Origin: Moritella sp. 5
Lineage (GTDB): Bacteria > Pseudomonadota > Gammaproteobacteria > Enterobacterales > Moritellaceae
Assembly (NCBI RefSeq): GCF_018219455.1
Contig: NZ_CP056122.1
Span: 3,534,001-3,598,000 of the forward strand
Direction: 5' to 3'
DNA length: 64,000 bases
Shown here: positions 45,668-55,658 of the stretch, one piece after another
Position numbering within the stretch: position 1 is the stretch's first letter
Layout: each line of letters begins with the position of its first letter
The notes under the pieces: generated by a model
The model's input: only the letters and a program-made list of their open reading frames with translations
Told to the model about the DNA's origin: nothing
Database searches by the model: none
Translations under genes and position numbers: made by a program

Positions 45668-47305
45668 TTATTTCCCTGCAAAAACGGTAGTGGAGCCATC
45701 AACGTGTGGTTTACCAGTGAATGGACAAATACTTGCGCAAGTGATCACGCCTGAACCACCATTTAATTTAATCGTGTCTGCATCTTGCGTGATATTTTTT
45801 GCTTTAATTACCTGGTCTTTTTTTATCGTGATAGTTTGCTGGCCGTTAATTGTTAATGTGTCGTTCTGTTCGATTGTATGAATACGGTCTTTTAATACGG
45901 TTAACTGGTCATTTAAGCCGACCACAATATCGCGTAACTGCCCGATGATTTGCACCTGATCGCCACTATTCACCAAATGCAGATTGGCTAATGAGCCCAG
46001 GGTAATATCATCACCCGCCATCACTTCAAAGCCGCCTAATGTTTCAATGAGTTTTTGACCTGCGATATTCTCTTTACTGTGCTGCTCAACATTTATTTCA
46101 TGACTACCGAACTGTGCTAAATAACGATCGGCTTGCTGCAGCTCTCCAAATGCGCGACTCTCTTTCTTTTGGTCTGTGGCATCAGTTTTATTGCCGGCGG
46201 CATCGATGCGATCAAATACTTCATCACGTTGCTGCTGCAGTTGTTCGCCTGGTTCTATATTTGGCAATGACCAAGCATCACCCAATACAGTGCGGATAAA
46301 CGGTTTATCACTACGGCCATAAGCAAAAGCAACTTCGACAAGCGTACCTTCAGTTGGCATCGCCAATAAACCTTGCTCATTACCGCCAAACATCACCGGC
46401 AGTGATACAGCTTTATACAATGGTACTTTCACATCATCGCGGCCATCTTCATCTAATAACTGAATATCAACAGCAAAGCGTGGTCTAAACGGATTATGCT
46501 CATCACCGGCTTGTGCTTTATCCGTTACATTAATAACCCGGGCAAAACGTGGTAAGTGGTGACCTGCAGCAAGTTCAGGAAATAGAAACTGCAGCTTTCT
46601 TTTTTCTGCGGGTTCTTTTTCTCCGGTTTGCCAGTACAGCGTCATTTGGTTTGCTTGAAATTCAACACGGTTTAAGCGCTTACCATTAATGATCACACCA
46701 GGGCGAACCGATGGCATGACCGCTAATGTCATGCTGTTACCGCCCTTTTGCTCTTCGCTTAATTCATTGGGAATAGTAACCAGCTTAGTTGACCAACGGC
46801 TATCAGCATAACTGCCAATAAAGATGGTGCCATCGGTTTGTTGGTACCAGCAAAAATCATCAACTGAAAATGCACGACCTAGGTTATTCATTAACTGATA
46901 GCCGGTGCCTTGCGAGGTGAAATTAGCAATACGTTTAGTGATGTAATCAGCATCATTAGGTAATACGAATTGTAAGCCGGTATCAAAACTCAATTGCTCA
47001 ACAATCTCACTTAATGTCGGATGCTGAATACTAACAGGCCAACGCGCGGCCAATATACCCGCGCGTTCCCTGGCAATAATTCGGGTATAGCCATTTTCTG
47101 CTGGCTGAGCTTTGGTAATGAAACCATCAAAGTAATGCTTCATATCACCTTGATAACCAATATCAAATTGCACCAATTGTTTCGCGGTCACTTCACCTTT
47201 AACAATAAATGTCGCTCGACCACCTGCAGACAATTCAAAAATTATATGTTCATAACTCAATGGGTATGCGATGCCATCAATCAATATGCGTTTATCTAAT
47301 TTCAT
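45668..47305 (-). CDS. Phage tail spike / late control protein D-like, with Cys-Cys-His apex
   Basis: It starts at the ATG at 47305, which overlaps the previous stop (ATGA); 545 residues. The N-terminal part (about 1-200) is of the gpD/VgrG hub type (RILIDGIAYPLSYEHI, ISEIVEQLSFDTG-like). The middle has an OB-fold segment (LVEVAFAYGRSDKPFIRTVLGDAW), typical of gp27/gp5-like hubs. A coiled region and beta-helix repeats follow, and the C-terminus ends with CASICPFTGKPHVDGSTTVFAGK-type residues holding two Cys and one His, probably a metal-bound tip. It pierces the outer membrane. Confidence 0.83.
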   Translation of the reverse strand: MKLDKRILIDGIAYPLSYEHIIFELSAGGRATFIVKGEVTAKQLVQFDIGYQGDMKHYFDGFITKAQPAENGYTRIIARERAGILAARWPVSIQHPTLSEIVEQLSFDTGLQFVLPNDADYITKRIANFTSQGTGYQLMNNLGRAFSVDDFCWYQQTDGTIFIGSYADSRWSTKLVTIPNELSEEQKGGNSMTLAVMPSVRPGVIINGKRLNRVEFQANQMTLYWQTGEKEPAEKRKLQFLFPELAAGHHLPRFARVINVTDKAQAGDEHNPFRPRFAVDIQLLDEDGRDDVKVPLYKAVSLPVMFGGNEQGLLAMPTEGTLVEVAFAYGRSDKPFIRTVLGDAWSLPNIEPGEQLQQQRDEVFDRIDAAGNKTDATDQKKESRAFGELQQADRYLAQFGSHEINVEQHSKENIAGQKLIETLGGFEVMAGDDITLGSLANLHLVNSGDQVQIIGQLRDIVVGLNDQLTVLKDRIHTIEQNDTLTINGQQTITIKKDQVIKAKNITQDADTIKLNGGSGVITCASICPFTGKPHVDGSTTVFAGK

Positions 47306-47856
47306 GCTAACCACTCATCAACTTGACTTAATATCTGGGCAAACCCTGTTAGTTCTGGCTCTTGCTCTGCAGGCTGGTTAATCGTTGCAGGGTGCGGCTT
47401 TGCTGTCACTACATTAGTATTATCAGTCGCAGTCGTTGCACCTTGCGGTTGTTTCTCTGCCTCTCTCGCTGCTTTCACTTCCGGTACCGATAAATACTCT
47501 CGCAGTGTAAAACTCACTTTCCAAGCCATTAAGTTTTCTTGTTCGTCCGCTTGCACCCGACCAGTGAAGCGTACCTGACGAATTTTCATTGCTTTGGCCA
47601 GCTCATTACCAATACGGTAAATTTTACGCTTACCGTCCTCGGTCTGTTGTGCCAACGTAGTTAAACGGTTTAAGTCCGCTACGCTTTTAAATGCTATTAA
47701 GCCAGTGACCGCCATCACTTTGCCTTTTGTACCCTGCTCTGCAGTATCCGTTGTCGCGCTTTGACCACTCATATCGGATTCTTTTAATTCCATGCTTAAG
47801 TTAATACGCGGTGATTTTAGCGGGATGATTTCAGCATCTAAGGCAATTTGGGTCAT
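47302..47856 (-). CDS. Phage structural protein, probably baseplate, unknown family
   Basis: This 184-residue protein has an N-terminal beta-rich part (KSPRINLSMELKES), a KVSFTLREYLSVPEVKAARE segment and a Gln/Thr/Asn-rich tail. The phrase QVRFTGRVQADEQENLMAWKV reads like a domain that fits next to the spike in the K139-type gene order. It overlaps both neighbours by a few bases (ATGA at each end). Location between tail fibre and spike supports a baseplate role; the family is unknown to me. Confidence 0.6.
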   Translation of the reverse strand: MTQIALDAEIIPLKSPRINLSMELKESDMSGQSATTDTAEQGTKGKVMAVTGLIAFKSVADLNRLTTLAQQTEDGKRKIYRIGNELAKAMKIRQVRFTGRVQADEQENLMAWKVSFTLREYLSVPEVKAAREAEKQPQGATTATDNTNVVTAKPHPATINQPAEQEPELTGFAQILSQVDEWLA

Positions 47857-48746
47857 GCGAATAACTCCAATAAAAAGGTTAATGGCGACGTACTAATAAA
47901 CAAGGCTGCAAAGGTGTAAGTATGATCATGACCAGGCATGGATGATTGCGCTAAGCGAGTGCTTATCACACTGGCATTACCTGTAGCCGAAAACTGATAA
48001 ATCGACACATTGCTGTTTTTTAATTGATTCAGGGCATCATGCCAGGTAGTTAATTGCGCATTACGTTTACCCGCTACCGCCTGCAGCTTTTGCACCGGTG
48101 TTTGCTTATCGCCGGCAATGCTTTCTAGTTGAGCAACTTGCCCGCCCTGGTACTGCAACACTTGGCGTAGAGGATCAACATTTATCGGCGCCAGAGGTTT
48201 AAACCTCGGTTGCACAATAGGTAACGGTTTAATTAATTTAGATTGTGCTTGGCCTAGAGCTTGATTACAGCGTCTTGCAACTAGGCCCAGTTCGGGAATA
48301 GGCAATACATTACAGAGCTGTTGGCAATGCAGCGCAAAGTCATTCATATTCTTTTCAGCAATCATAATTCCTTGCACAAACAAGTCACCAGCAGGTAAAT
48401 AATCATCTTGAACATCGATAAGTTTATTCGCCAACGTCTGCACAGCCACCGGCGCGGAAAGGTGATCACCATTATCATTTTTGCTGCCGACCTGATGCTG
48501 GTATGGATGCACACACAATATTTGTCCCTGGACTAATAGCGCTTCAAGTTGTAGCCGATTCGCTAATAGTGATTCGGCATCATTACTAAGTGGGTGACGC
48601 GCGAACGCCACCTTATTTTCAATCGCCTTAACGTTATTAATGGCGCTATCCATTACGCCATTAACTTGATTTAATACCGATTCACTACTGGTTTGAATGG
48701 CCTGTGCTGAGCCTGGCCATTGGTGTGAAGCTAGTTGCCAAGTCAT
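47853..48746 (-). CDS. Phage protein of unknown function
   Basis: I do not recognise this 297-residue protein. It is mostly helical (SESVLNQVNGVMDSAINNVKAIE) with a Pro-rich middle (IKPLPIVQPRFKPLAPI) and a C-terminus with beta-like residues. It starts with ATGA overlapping the previous gene, so it is tightly coupled. Placed between fibre-associated and baseplate proteins, it is likely a minor tail protein. Confidence 0.6.
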   Translation of the reverse strand: MTWQLASHQWPGSAQAIQTSSESVLNQVNGVMDSAINNVKAIENKVAFARHPLSNDAESLLANRLQLEALLVQGQILCVHPYQHQVGSKNDNGDHLSAPVAVQTLANKLIDVQDDYLPAGDLFVQGIMIAEKNMNDFALHCQQLCNVLPIPELGLVARRCNQALGQAQSKLIKPLPIVQPRFKPLAPINVDPLRQVLQYQGGQVAQLESIAGDKQTPVQKLQAVAGKRNAQLTTWHDALNQLKNSNVSIYQFSATGNASVISTRLAQSSMPGHDHTYTFAALFISTSPLTFLLELFA

Positions 48747-49159
48747 ATAAGCCCCGATAATACTGGGCGTTCAACAAATGGGAAAATTTCCACACTTGGG
48801 TAATCGCTGAGTAGCTTTCTATCTTGTAACAACTGGTTGTATTGCTCTGCCGTAAACGGTGAAGTTCTTAGCTCTGCAGGGTAGTTTTGGTCTTTCTCGT
48901 ATTGGTCGATACGGTTAAGGACTTTAATGAGCTCACTGTCACGCCAGTTAATTTCTGTAAACTGTGCTTTATCTTTCGCTACGAGAGGATTGTCCCCCTC
49001 AATAACTTCGCCGTTTACCAGTAACAGTCGTTCTAAAACTAGATGATTAGGAACTGGTAAATGATAATTTGTCTTTTTACCCTCTAAACTTGTTGCCGCT
49101 TTACAAGTGGTTTCAAGACCGACAATATATCCATCTTCAATGTATGCTTTCTTTTCCAT
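48743..49159 (-). CDS. Putative tail-fibre assembly protein
   Basis: The start is the ATG at 49159, overlapping the fibre stop (TGATG); an in-frame TTG one codon earlier is less likely. It has 138 residues, with a C-terminal FTAEQYNQLLQDRKLLSDYPSVEIFPFVERPVLSGL that is the short motif seen in proteins that follow phage tail fibres. Position immediately after the fibre gene supports a fibre chaperone or adhesin-cap role. Not proven. Confidence 0.62.
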   Translation of the reverse strand: MEKKAYIEDGYIVGLETTCKAATSLEGKKTNYHLPVPNHLVLERLLLVNGEVIEGDNPLVAKDKAQFTEINWRDSELIKVLNRIDQYEKDQNYPAELRTSPFTAEQYNQLLQDRKLLSDYPSVEIFPFVERPVLSGLI

Positions 49160-51240
49160 CAAATTGCCACCCTATAAATACGCAAAGATTGAGAGAAAGT
49201 CCCTGCTGAAGCTGTTATAAGCAAAGTAAGTTTTGTTCCGATTCGATTGAAATATGCGAGGTTGTCAAAATCATTATTATTGTCATAAGCAAAATGGTTG
49301 GTGGAATAATCTTTATTCTCCAAGTAAATCTCTACATAACCTGCCGACGTTCCGTATACTCTAACGAGTCCGGTAAAGTTCGCCGGAAGCGTGACCTCTA
49401 ATGTCTGTGAATAATACCCTGTAGAACCTTGAATAGAACTATCGAAAAACAGCACTTGTTTTTCGTTCATTGCTTCCTGTGCTTTCTTAAATGCCGCATT
49501 AGCCATTGCAGCAGTCGCATAGTACTCAGGGCTTGTATTATTGACATCACTTGTTGCAGGGAAGTTGTTTACTTGGTCTAAATCAACATCTTCTTTCCCT
49601 GGTTTGTTTTCTGGTGAGTAAACGCGTTGCCCGTTGTCATAAAGATGCCCACTGTCTCTATTTGTAAAACGTGGGTATATCGTTTGATTACATTTAACTA
49701 TTGCATCGGCATACGTTAATACAGGATATATTTTATTATCTATTGATTTGTAATCAGTTAGGTTCACTATCAAACTACTTGATGTACCATAAGATGACGT
49801 AAAATAATATTCAGCAGTACCACCTCGTAACCATACAACCATACCGCTAGCGGAAAGCTCCATCCCACCAACCATTTCGCTATAAGTTTCACTAAATTCG
49901 ATCACTCGAAACTGCTTATCATTTCCTCCCCACCCTGTATCACCAGTGGCTTGCCAGTTAAATGTTAACCCGCCCTTGTGAGTAGAGTTATACCAAGTGT
50001 TAGGTGCCTGAGCTGAATATAGTCGACTAATATGAAAATCTGCCCACTGGTAATTGCTACCCGCTACAATCAGCACAGGGTAATACTTGTCTGCATCCCC
50101 GTGCACCATAAACGACTTAGCACACGGTAAAATGCCACGTTTCCACCATGTTGCACTTTTCGCATCAAACAGTTTCGTATCTGCTGATGCATCTGACTTA
50201 TTCAATTTAGTTGCAAGCCCTGTTGAAAGCGCTTTTTCCGTTACAACGAGCGTGTCACTATCACCATCATATTTATTTGAAAAGAATGCTTTAATACCGC
50301 GCCAGAACTGCGGCAAATTTACATGTTTATCTGCAGAACTGTTGTTATCAATATCACTGTTAGTCGCAGCATTATCTTTACGCTCTAACGCAGGTGTGCC
50401 ACCGATAAAACGGCAGTCAAATACATCGCCAGCGCTGTTTATATCTGCCAATTTTGTAACGTAGTGCTGCAACCCTGTGCTATCCACATAGTCTATTAAT
50501 GCTTGCGTAGATGCTTTAATGCTGACCACCGTTTGCCACTGACTGGTTAACCCACCTTGCCAACTAGCATCAAGATAAATACCCATGGAATTGGCTACGC
50601 CACTGATAATTATTTCAGCTGATGTATGACAACGTAGTCCACCGACATAACCCGTGCCTTGTTTGGTTTTATAACTACTGCCAGATTTGATCACCTGGTA
50701 ACCATTCGCCAAAAATGCTGCATGACCATAAAGGTCAATATTGGCTAAACGCTCTGCTTCATCCATTCCAAACAAACGTGCAGTGAAATCAATCTGCCAT
50801 GTTGACGCATCAACATCGATGTTAGTTAAACCTTTGGCATCGCTATAGCTCATCATGATAGAGCGCGTTACTGAATTACCATTTTGTACACCCAGCACGG
50901 TTTTCAATTTATGCACTGTTGGTATATGACTAATGGCGGCGATAACACCCGATACTTTATTGCGTAAACCAATCCAGTTAAAATCAAAGTCACCAATTCG
51001 CGTATCCATAAGCAATGAGTACACTACCGCATTCGGATTAACATAACCGGCTTGACTCACATCAGCCACAAGTACGATCTGCGCTTGTGGTGGTAATCCC
51101 TCATTACGGTCAATAGGCAGGGATGCATCTTGGTTTGGTACATTAGCTAACACAAATTCATCCAGTTCAACCGGCGCGGCAATCGCTTCTTGTTGTGCTT
51201 TATATTGTTCAAACGCTAATGTAATAATGGTTTGTGACAT
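49159..51240 (-). CDS. Phage tail fibre / collar protein (gpH-like)
   Basis: The start at 51240 (MSQTIITLAFEQYKAQQEAIAAP) is chosen over 51282; 693 residues. The N-terminal 150 residues are the conserved tail-collar part that binds the baseplate (DEFVLANVPNQDASLPIDR, NWIGLRNKVSGVIAA). The rest is a long, repeat-poor beta-rich shaft and host-binding tip (LTFNWQATGDTGWGG, TIYPRFTNRDSGHLYDNGQRVYSP). This tip is probably the variable receptor-recognition part. Confidence 0.83.
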   Translation of the reverse strand: MSQTIITLAFEQYKAQQEAIAAPVELDEFVLANVPNQDASLPIDRNEGLPPQAQIVLVADVSQAGYVNPNAVVYSLLMDTRIGDFDFNWIGLRNKVSGVIAAISHIPTVHKLKTVLGVQNGNSVTRSIMMSYSDAKGLTNIDVDASTWQIDFTARLFGMDEAERLANIDLYGHAAFLANGYQVIKSGSSYKTKQGTGYVGGLRCHTSAEIIISGVANSMGIYLDASWQGGLTSQWQTVVSIKASTQALIDYVDSTGLQHYVTKLADINSAGDVFDCRFIGGTPALERKDNAATNSDIDNNSSADKHVNLPQFWRGIKAFFSNKYDGDSDTLVVTEKALSTGLATKLNKSDASADTKLFDAKSATWWKRGILPCAKSFMVHGDADKYYPVLIVAGSNYQWADFHISRLYSAQAPNTWYNSTHKGGLTFNWQATGDTGWGGNDKQFRVIEFSETYSEMVGGMELSASGMVVWLRGGTAEYYFTSSYGTSSSLIVNLTDYKSIDNKIYPVLTYADAIVKCNQTIYPRFTNRDSGHLYDNGQRVYSPENKPGKEDVDLDQVNNFPATSDVNNTSPEYYATAAMANAAFKKAQEAMNEKQVLFFDSSIQGSTGYYSQTLEVTLPANFTGLVRVYGTSAGYVEIYLENKDYSTNHFAYDNNNDFDNLAYFNRIGTKLTLLITASAGTFSQSLRIYRVAI

Positions 51241-51242
51241 GG

Positions 51243-51821
51243 TTACTCCTCTAATACTGCCACTTGGCACTGATGATCCCAATCAATAGGGCTTGCGGTC
51301 ATGTGCAAATAAACGGGGTTAATAACTTGAAACTCATAACGGCGGCAGGTTCTGCCATAATGTTGTATTAATGTAGCTAACAGTTCATGGTTTTCTGATA
51401 ACTGCGAATCACTTAATCGAATAGTGATGATGTCCCAATCACGCGCTGGCACACGTTCATCGATTTCAACAACGCCCACCCCTAATCGCTGAAAAATACG
51501 GATAAAGCCCGCGGTTTCACCGGAGTCTTTGGCATTAATGAAGGCGAACTTAACCCGTTTTCTAAACAGTGATGACGGTTCACCCTCAAATTGCGTGATG
51601 TCTCTGTCCCAGGCTAATACTATTAATAAACGCGCCGAACAAGTCATTGGGTCTAATTGCTCTAACGGCCAAACAGTCCAACCTCGAATGCGCTGCCAGA
51701 AGTTCATCACACCATTAGCCAGGAAGTGAGGTTCTTTTAAGTTTGCAGCTAAGCTCTTGCCGTCCATCCACCAAGGTAATGTTTTTTCCGGTAATGCCGG
51801 TGCTTGCTGCTTATGCTCCAT
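51243..51821 (-). CDS. Baseplate protein I-like
   Basis: This 192-residue protein overlaps the end of the J-like gene and precedes the fibre by 2 bases, the P2 I position. The conserved stretch RLLIVLAWDRDITQFEGEPSSLFRKRVKFAF matches the P2 gpI-type N-terminus, where tail fibre attachment proteins of the baseplate wedge are found. It is likely part of the baseplate wedge connecting to the fibre. Confidence 0.75.
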   Translation of the reverse strand: MEHKQQAPALPEKTLPWWMDGKSLAANLKEPHFLANGVMNFWQRIRGWTVWPLEQLDPMTCSARLLIVLAWDRDITQFEGEPSSLFRKRVKFAFINAKDSGETAGFIRIFQRLGVGVVEIDERVPARDWDIITIRLSDSQLSENHELLATLIQHYGRTCRRYEFQVINPVYLHMTASPIDWDHQCQVAVLEE

Positions 51822-52995
51822 AAGTCACCTGGACACTGCTCAAACGAGGAATAGCTAGTGCACTGGTAATGTCTTGGTTAGCAAAACTCAATCGTGCTAA
51901 GTCAGCTAATTTAATGTGCATTTCTTTGGTCAATACACTGAATGAGAACGTGGATTTAGGGTCGACGCGAGTGACATGGGCATAATCGCCAATGTTTCTG
52001 AATGCTGCGTTAATATGGTTTTCAACTTCTGTTTTCAGTGCGCTTTTCTGTTCATCATTCAAATTGGCAACAGGATAAATAACAACACTCACTTGATGCT
52101 GTGTTTCTGGCATCGCAAGACAAAGCACGTTATCACCGTGCCCGTGGTTACCTTCATCCATCACATAATGATTTAATTGTTCAAGTAACAGCGAGGGCGT
52201 ACTACCCACTTCCATTAGAATATACGCATTAGCCGTGCCTGGTCCTCTTGGCGCTTCATGCTCAAAGTAAATTAAGTCACTGCGTATACTCGCAACACTG
52301 GCAATCATAGAGCGGTAAATTGAATCAATATGGTATCGACCTGCAGCACTAAACTGGTTACGAATACGCAAGGCTAATTCATCATCACCTTCGGTATTAC
52401 TGCCTGGTGATACAATCCAATCTATCGGGTTACTTGCATGCGTTATACCACTCACCCCTTCGGGTAAAATTGAGTAATAACCCGCAGGTAAATTAAAGGC
52501 GGCGCCCGAACCAAACGCTTCACACAGCACTAAGCCACTTTCTTTACCCTGGGCTATCACGACATCATCAACCACTGCTAAGCGATACCGAATACCGTCA
52601 ATACTGTCGGTTTCAATGATTGCGCCTTTATTAACAACAACTGGGTTTTCTGGTTTTTCCTTGAAGAACTCAACAAGGCCACGGGTATGTGTTGCTTGTT
52701 TTCGCTCTAAATCCACATCCCACGCTTTAAGCTCTAAATAAATACCAGTTGCCGTCGCTGCAAATGCATTCGGTAATACATGATTAGCTAACAGGTTATT
52801 GATGATCCACATTGCCGGCTTAATTACGACCGCCTGCACTAATCGCCAAAATGGAGACATGCGACTATCATTACTGACTTTACTACCTGCAGCTTCCACT
52901 TCTTTTTGCAGTTCAATCGCTAACGCTTCTTCAGTTGTTGGGATCCCTTCGGCAGCAATCAGCGCTTCAAAATCAATGTCTGGTCTTTTACTCAT
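51811..52995 (-). CDS. Baseplate wedge protein J-like
   Basis: This 394-residue protein is of the P2 gpJ/Mu gp47 baseplate family. The conserved central part includes EGDDELALRIRNQF, followed by ARY-type and AYILMEVGSTPS segments; the N-terminal 100 residues resemble the family too (MWIINNLLANHVLPNAF). It starts by ATGA overlap with the gene before. It forms the wedge around the hub. Confidence 0.85.
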   Translation of the reverse strand: MSKRPDIDFEALIAAEGIPTTEEALAIELQKEVEAAGSKVSNDSRMSPFWRLVQAVVIKPAMWIINNLLANHVLPNAFAATATGIYLELKAWDVDLERKQATHTRGLVEFFKEKPENPVVVNKGAIIETDSIDGIRYRLAVVDDVVIAQGKESGLVLCEAFGSGAAFNLPAGYYSILPEGVSGITHASNPIDWIVSPGSNTEGDDELALRIRNQFSAAGRYHIDSIYRSMIASVASIRSDLIYFEHEAPRGPGTANAYILMEVGSTPSLLLEQLNHYVMDEGNHGHGDNVLCLAMPETQHQVSVVIYPVANLNDEQKSALKTEVENHINAAFRNIGDYAHVTRVDPKSTFSFSVLTKEMHIKLADLARLSFANQDITSALAIPRLSSVQVTYGA

Positions 52996-53318
52996 ACTGA
53001 GATCCCCATATTAACGTCGCCATATTCTGTGGTTTCGGCGAACAACCAAATTTCACCGGCACTACGCTCTTGTGTTGTTGCTGTTCCTGGTTCTATACGT
53101 TTGTCTTGTTCAATCAGCATTTCAATTTGCGTTAAAATATCCGCTCTTAATGGTCGGCTGCGCTCAGCCTGCAGTTTACGTACTAGGCCACTTTCTAAAA
53201 TGGCGTGCTTGACGTCTTGGGCAATGCTGTTCCTGTCACTGGTATATTGCGGTTGCTGACCAGCATCGAAATCAATACCACCATCACTGACGAGTAAATC
53301 AATATAATTTTGTTCCAT
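52992..53318 (-). CDS. Phage baseplate-associated protein, DUF2590-like
   Basis: The start is the ATG at 53318, overlapping the tape measure stop (TAATG); 108 residues. The N-terminus MEQNYIDLLVSDGGIDFD and the LQAERSRPLRADILTQIEMLIEQD segment match DUF2590, found at this place in K139-type phages and probably equal to the P2 gpW/T4 gp25 lysozyme-like wedge component. It is one of the proteins at the base of the tail. Confidence 0.72.
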   Translation of the reverse strand: MEQNYIDLLVSDGGIDFDAGQQPQYTSDRNSIAQDVKHAILESGLVRKLQAERSRPLRADILTQIEMLIEQDKRIEPGTATTQERSAGEIWLFAETTEYGDVNMGISV

Positions 53319-55651
53319 TAGGGTGTATCCATCTCGTTCCATTCGTGCAACTGCGCACGGGTAAATGGTTGTTCTTGTTTAATGTGAATATCACCGGTAT
53401 GGGTCGATTTACCGCCATTGCCCTGCATCGCTTTTGCCATCTGAGGCATGTAGCCATAGGTTGGTACTTGCGCGGTCTGAGTACCTTGTAAATAGCTGCT
53501 AATCGGTCGGTTTATCTTTTCATAACTCACCGCTTGGTTAGCCAGACTCAAAGACTCAGCAGCCGGCATTAATGGCTCTTTCACTAAAGGCTCAATTTCA
53601 ATGCCCGGGATCATATTGATTTTTTCTATCAACCAATTAATGCCCTCACCCAGTAATTCAAAGACGGATAAATCACCGAGGAAACTGGTGAAGCCAGCCC
53701 AACCTTGCCCCATCAAACCAAACACCATCATGGCTTGTTGGCCAACGAGGATAAATGGCTGTGCTAAAAATAGGATTGCGGTGAATAAATGCGATACTAC
53801 CGTCGACACACCGGTGGCAATGAGCTGCCAGCCACTCATTACGGAATCAGCAATACCTGTAAATAACGCAGGAATAGTGCCCAAAACGCTAAGCGCTGCA
53901 GCTGGCCCATCAATCAGTAAGCTGAAAAATGCTTTGATACTGGTGAATACCACTTGAAACGGGAGCAACAACGCTTCCACACCAGCCCCGATGAGTGCCC
54001 ATGCACCGGATGCAATAGACACATAACCATCGAACAAGCCTGAAAAGAAATTAGATAGCGCATTAAAACCAGACATGATGCTTTGCATGAATTCCGTGCT
54101 TAACAAAGCTAACGTAAACATGTCCCAGGCTAATACCAGATCATTAATCACTGACATAATACTGCTGCCAACGGCTTTGAACATCTGACCAATTTGGTTA
54201 AATATCCAAATTTTGTTTAATGCGGCGGTTAACTCATCCCAATAAACAATGATGCCGATAACAGCGATACCAAGGGCAACAATACCAGCCACAATCAACA
54301 AAATAGGATTGGCTGCCATGATCAGGTTTAAGCCTATAAATGCGCCTTTCATCCACGTTAAAGCCGTGCTTGCTACTGCCATGACACTACTCATTATCAC
54401 AACGGCAGAGCCCCAACCTGCAGTCACCAATGTTGATAAACCGACGATTAAGTTCCACGCTGATATGGCACCGGCGCCACCAATAATGGCTAATGCTGCA
54501 TAGCCAAGAAATTCAGTAATATTGGGGAATAATTGTGTCCACTCCAGTATTGAACCGATGCCGTCAGCCATGCCACCAACAAGACCATTTATCGCCGGTA
54601 GCACTAAACCAAATACACCAGCGCGAATGGCATACCAACTGGCGTCTAATCGCTCCCATTGATCTGTCATTGCACCCGCCATGCTTTCAGCTTTACCCAT
54701 GCCTTTTACATCACCAAGGGTTTCAATACTGCTCGCAAGGCCATCGGTATCAGCCATGAGTAATTTAATCATACTCACGGCTTCAGCACTGCCGAACGCA
54801 TTCTTTAATGCATCGCTTTCTGCCACATCCAAGGTATCGCCAAACTCATTCTTCAGTTTTCCTAAAATGTGATGCATAGGCAACATAGCGCCCTGGCTAT
54901 CGGTGAACTTCATGTTCAACTTATCTTGCGCTTTGCCCACACCGTCTAAGAATGATTTATATTTAGTGCCGGCTTCACTGCCCGACATGGTGGATTGCAA
55001 CGTACCGAGGATCGCCATCTGCTCATTCATGCTGATACCTGCTGACGTTGCATTCGCGCCAACTCTGGTAAACGCATCACTCATGCCCTTACCCGTAGTT
55101 TTAAACATTTCCACCGATTGGGCAGTCATGCCTGCCACTTGCTTAGACCAAATGCCGGTACCCATATTATCGGCCTGATTTTTGAATACACCGTACATGG
55201 TGCCCATATAATCCGTGATAGTGGCCGTGTCCGCTTTGGTTGCAGCAGCGAGAACCGCCGAACTTTTGGTAATATCAGCGAGTTCATCACCGTTAATATT
55301 GCCAAAGGCTGACTTGATATCATAAGCCGCTTCAACCACTTCAGTGGCCGACTTGCCGTATTCCGTTGAAAAGCTCAACGCAGTTTGCTGCAGCTTTTGC
55401 AAGTCTGCATCAACAACGCCCAGTGATTTAACTTCACCCAGTACACGGTCCATTTCAATCGCCGGCATTAACGCACTTTGCACCGCAAAACCAGCCGCGA
55501 CTAATCCCGCCGTGCCACCCGCCATTTTGTCCCAACCAATACGCCCCGCATCTGCCGTTTGAGTAATGGAGCTCTGAATACCTTGTAATGGTGCAGAGGC
55601 TTGATCAATCAAGCCAATCGTCATCATTAAACTATCCATATGAGAACTCAT
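53318..55651 (-). CDS. Phage tail tape measure protein
   Basis: This 777-residue protein sets tail length. An N-terminal PhageMin_Tail-type domain (about residues 70-280, YGKSATEVVEAAYDIKSAFGN) is followed by several hydrophobic segments (about 360-470, including GYAALAIIGGAGAISAW and GIAVIGIIVYW) that may insert in the host membrane during injection. The C-terminus is flexible. It starts 8 bases after the frameshifted part of the tail chaperone gene, as usual. Confidence 0.92.
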   Translation of the reverse strand: MSSHMDSLMMTIGLIDQASAPLQGIQSSITQTADAGRIGWDKMAGGTAGLVAAGFAVQSALMPAIEMDRVLGEVKSLGVVDADLQKLQQTALSFSTEYGKSATEVVEAAYDIKSAFGNINGDELADITKSSAVLAAATKADTATITDYMGTMYGVFKNQADNMGTGIWSKQVAGMTAQSVEMFKTTGKGMSDAFTRVGANATSAGISMNEQMAILGTLQSTMSGSEAGTKYKSFLDGVGKAQDKLNMKFTDSQGAMLPMHHILGKLKNEFGDTLDVAESDALKNAFGSAEAVSMIKLLMADTDGLASSIETLGDVKGMGKAESMAGAMTDQWERLDASWYAIRAGVFGLVLPAINGLVGGMADGIGSILEWTQLFPNITEFLGYAALAIIGGAGAISAWNLIVGLSTLVTAGWGSAVVIMSSVMAVASTALTWMKGAFIGLNLIMAANPILLIVAGIVALGIAVIGIIVYWDELTAALNKIWIFNQIGQMFKAVGSSIMSVINDLVLAWDMFTLALLSTEFMQSIMSGFNALSNFFSGLFDGYVSIASGAWALIGAGVEALLLPFQVVFTSIKAFFSLLIDGPAAALSVLGTIPALFTGIADSVMSGWQLIATGVSTVVSHLFTAILFLAQPFILVGQQAMMVFGLMGQGWAGFTSFLGDLSVFELLGEGINWLIEKINMIPGIEIEPLVKEPLMPAAESLSLANQAVSYEKINRPISSYLQGTQTAQVPTYGYMPQMAKAMQGNGGKSTHTGDIHIKQEQPFTRAQLHEWNEMDTP

Positions 55652-55658
55652 CTAATCA

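Noticed and set aside
53601-55312. Plus-strand ORFs inside the tape measure gene
   Set aside because: They are shadows of the coding strand; no start signals and low-complexity composition.
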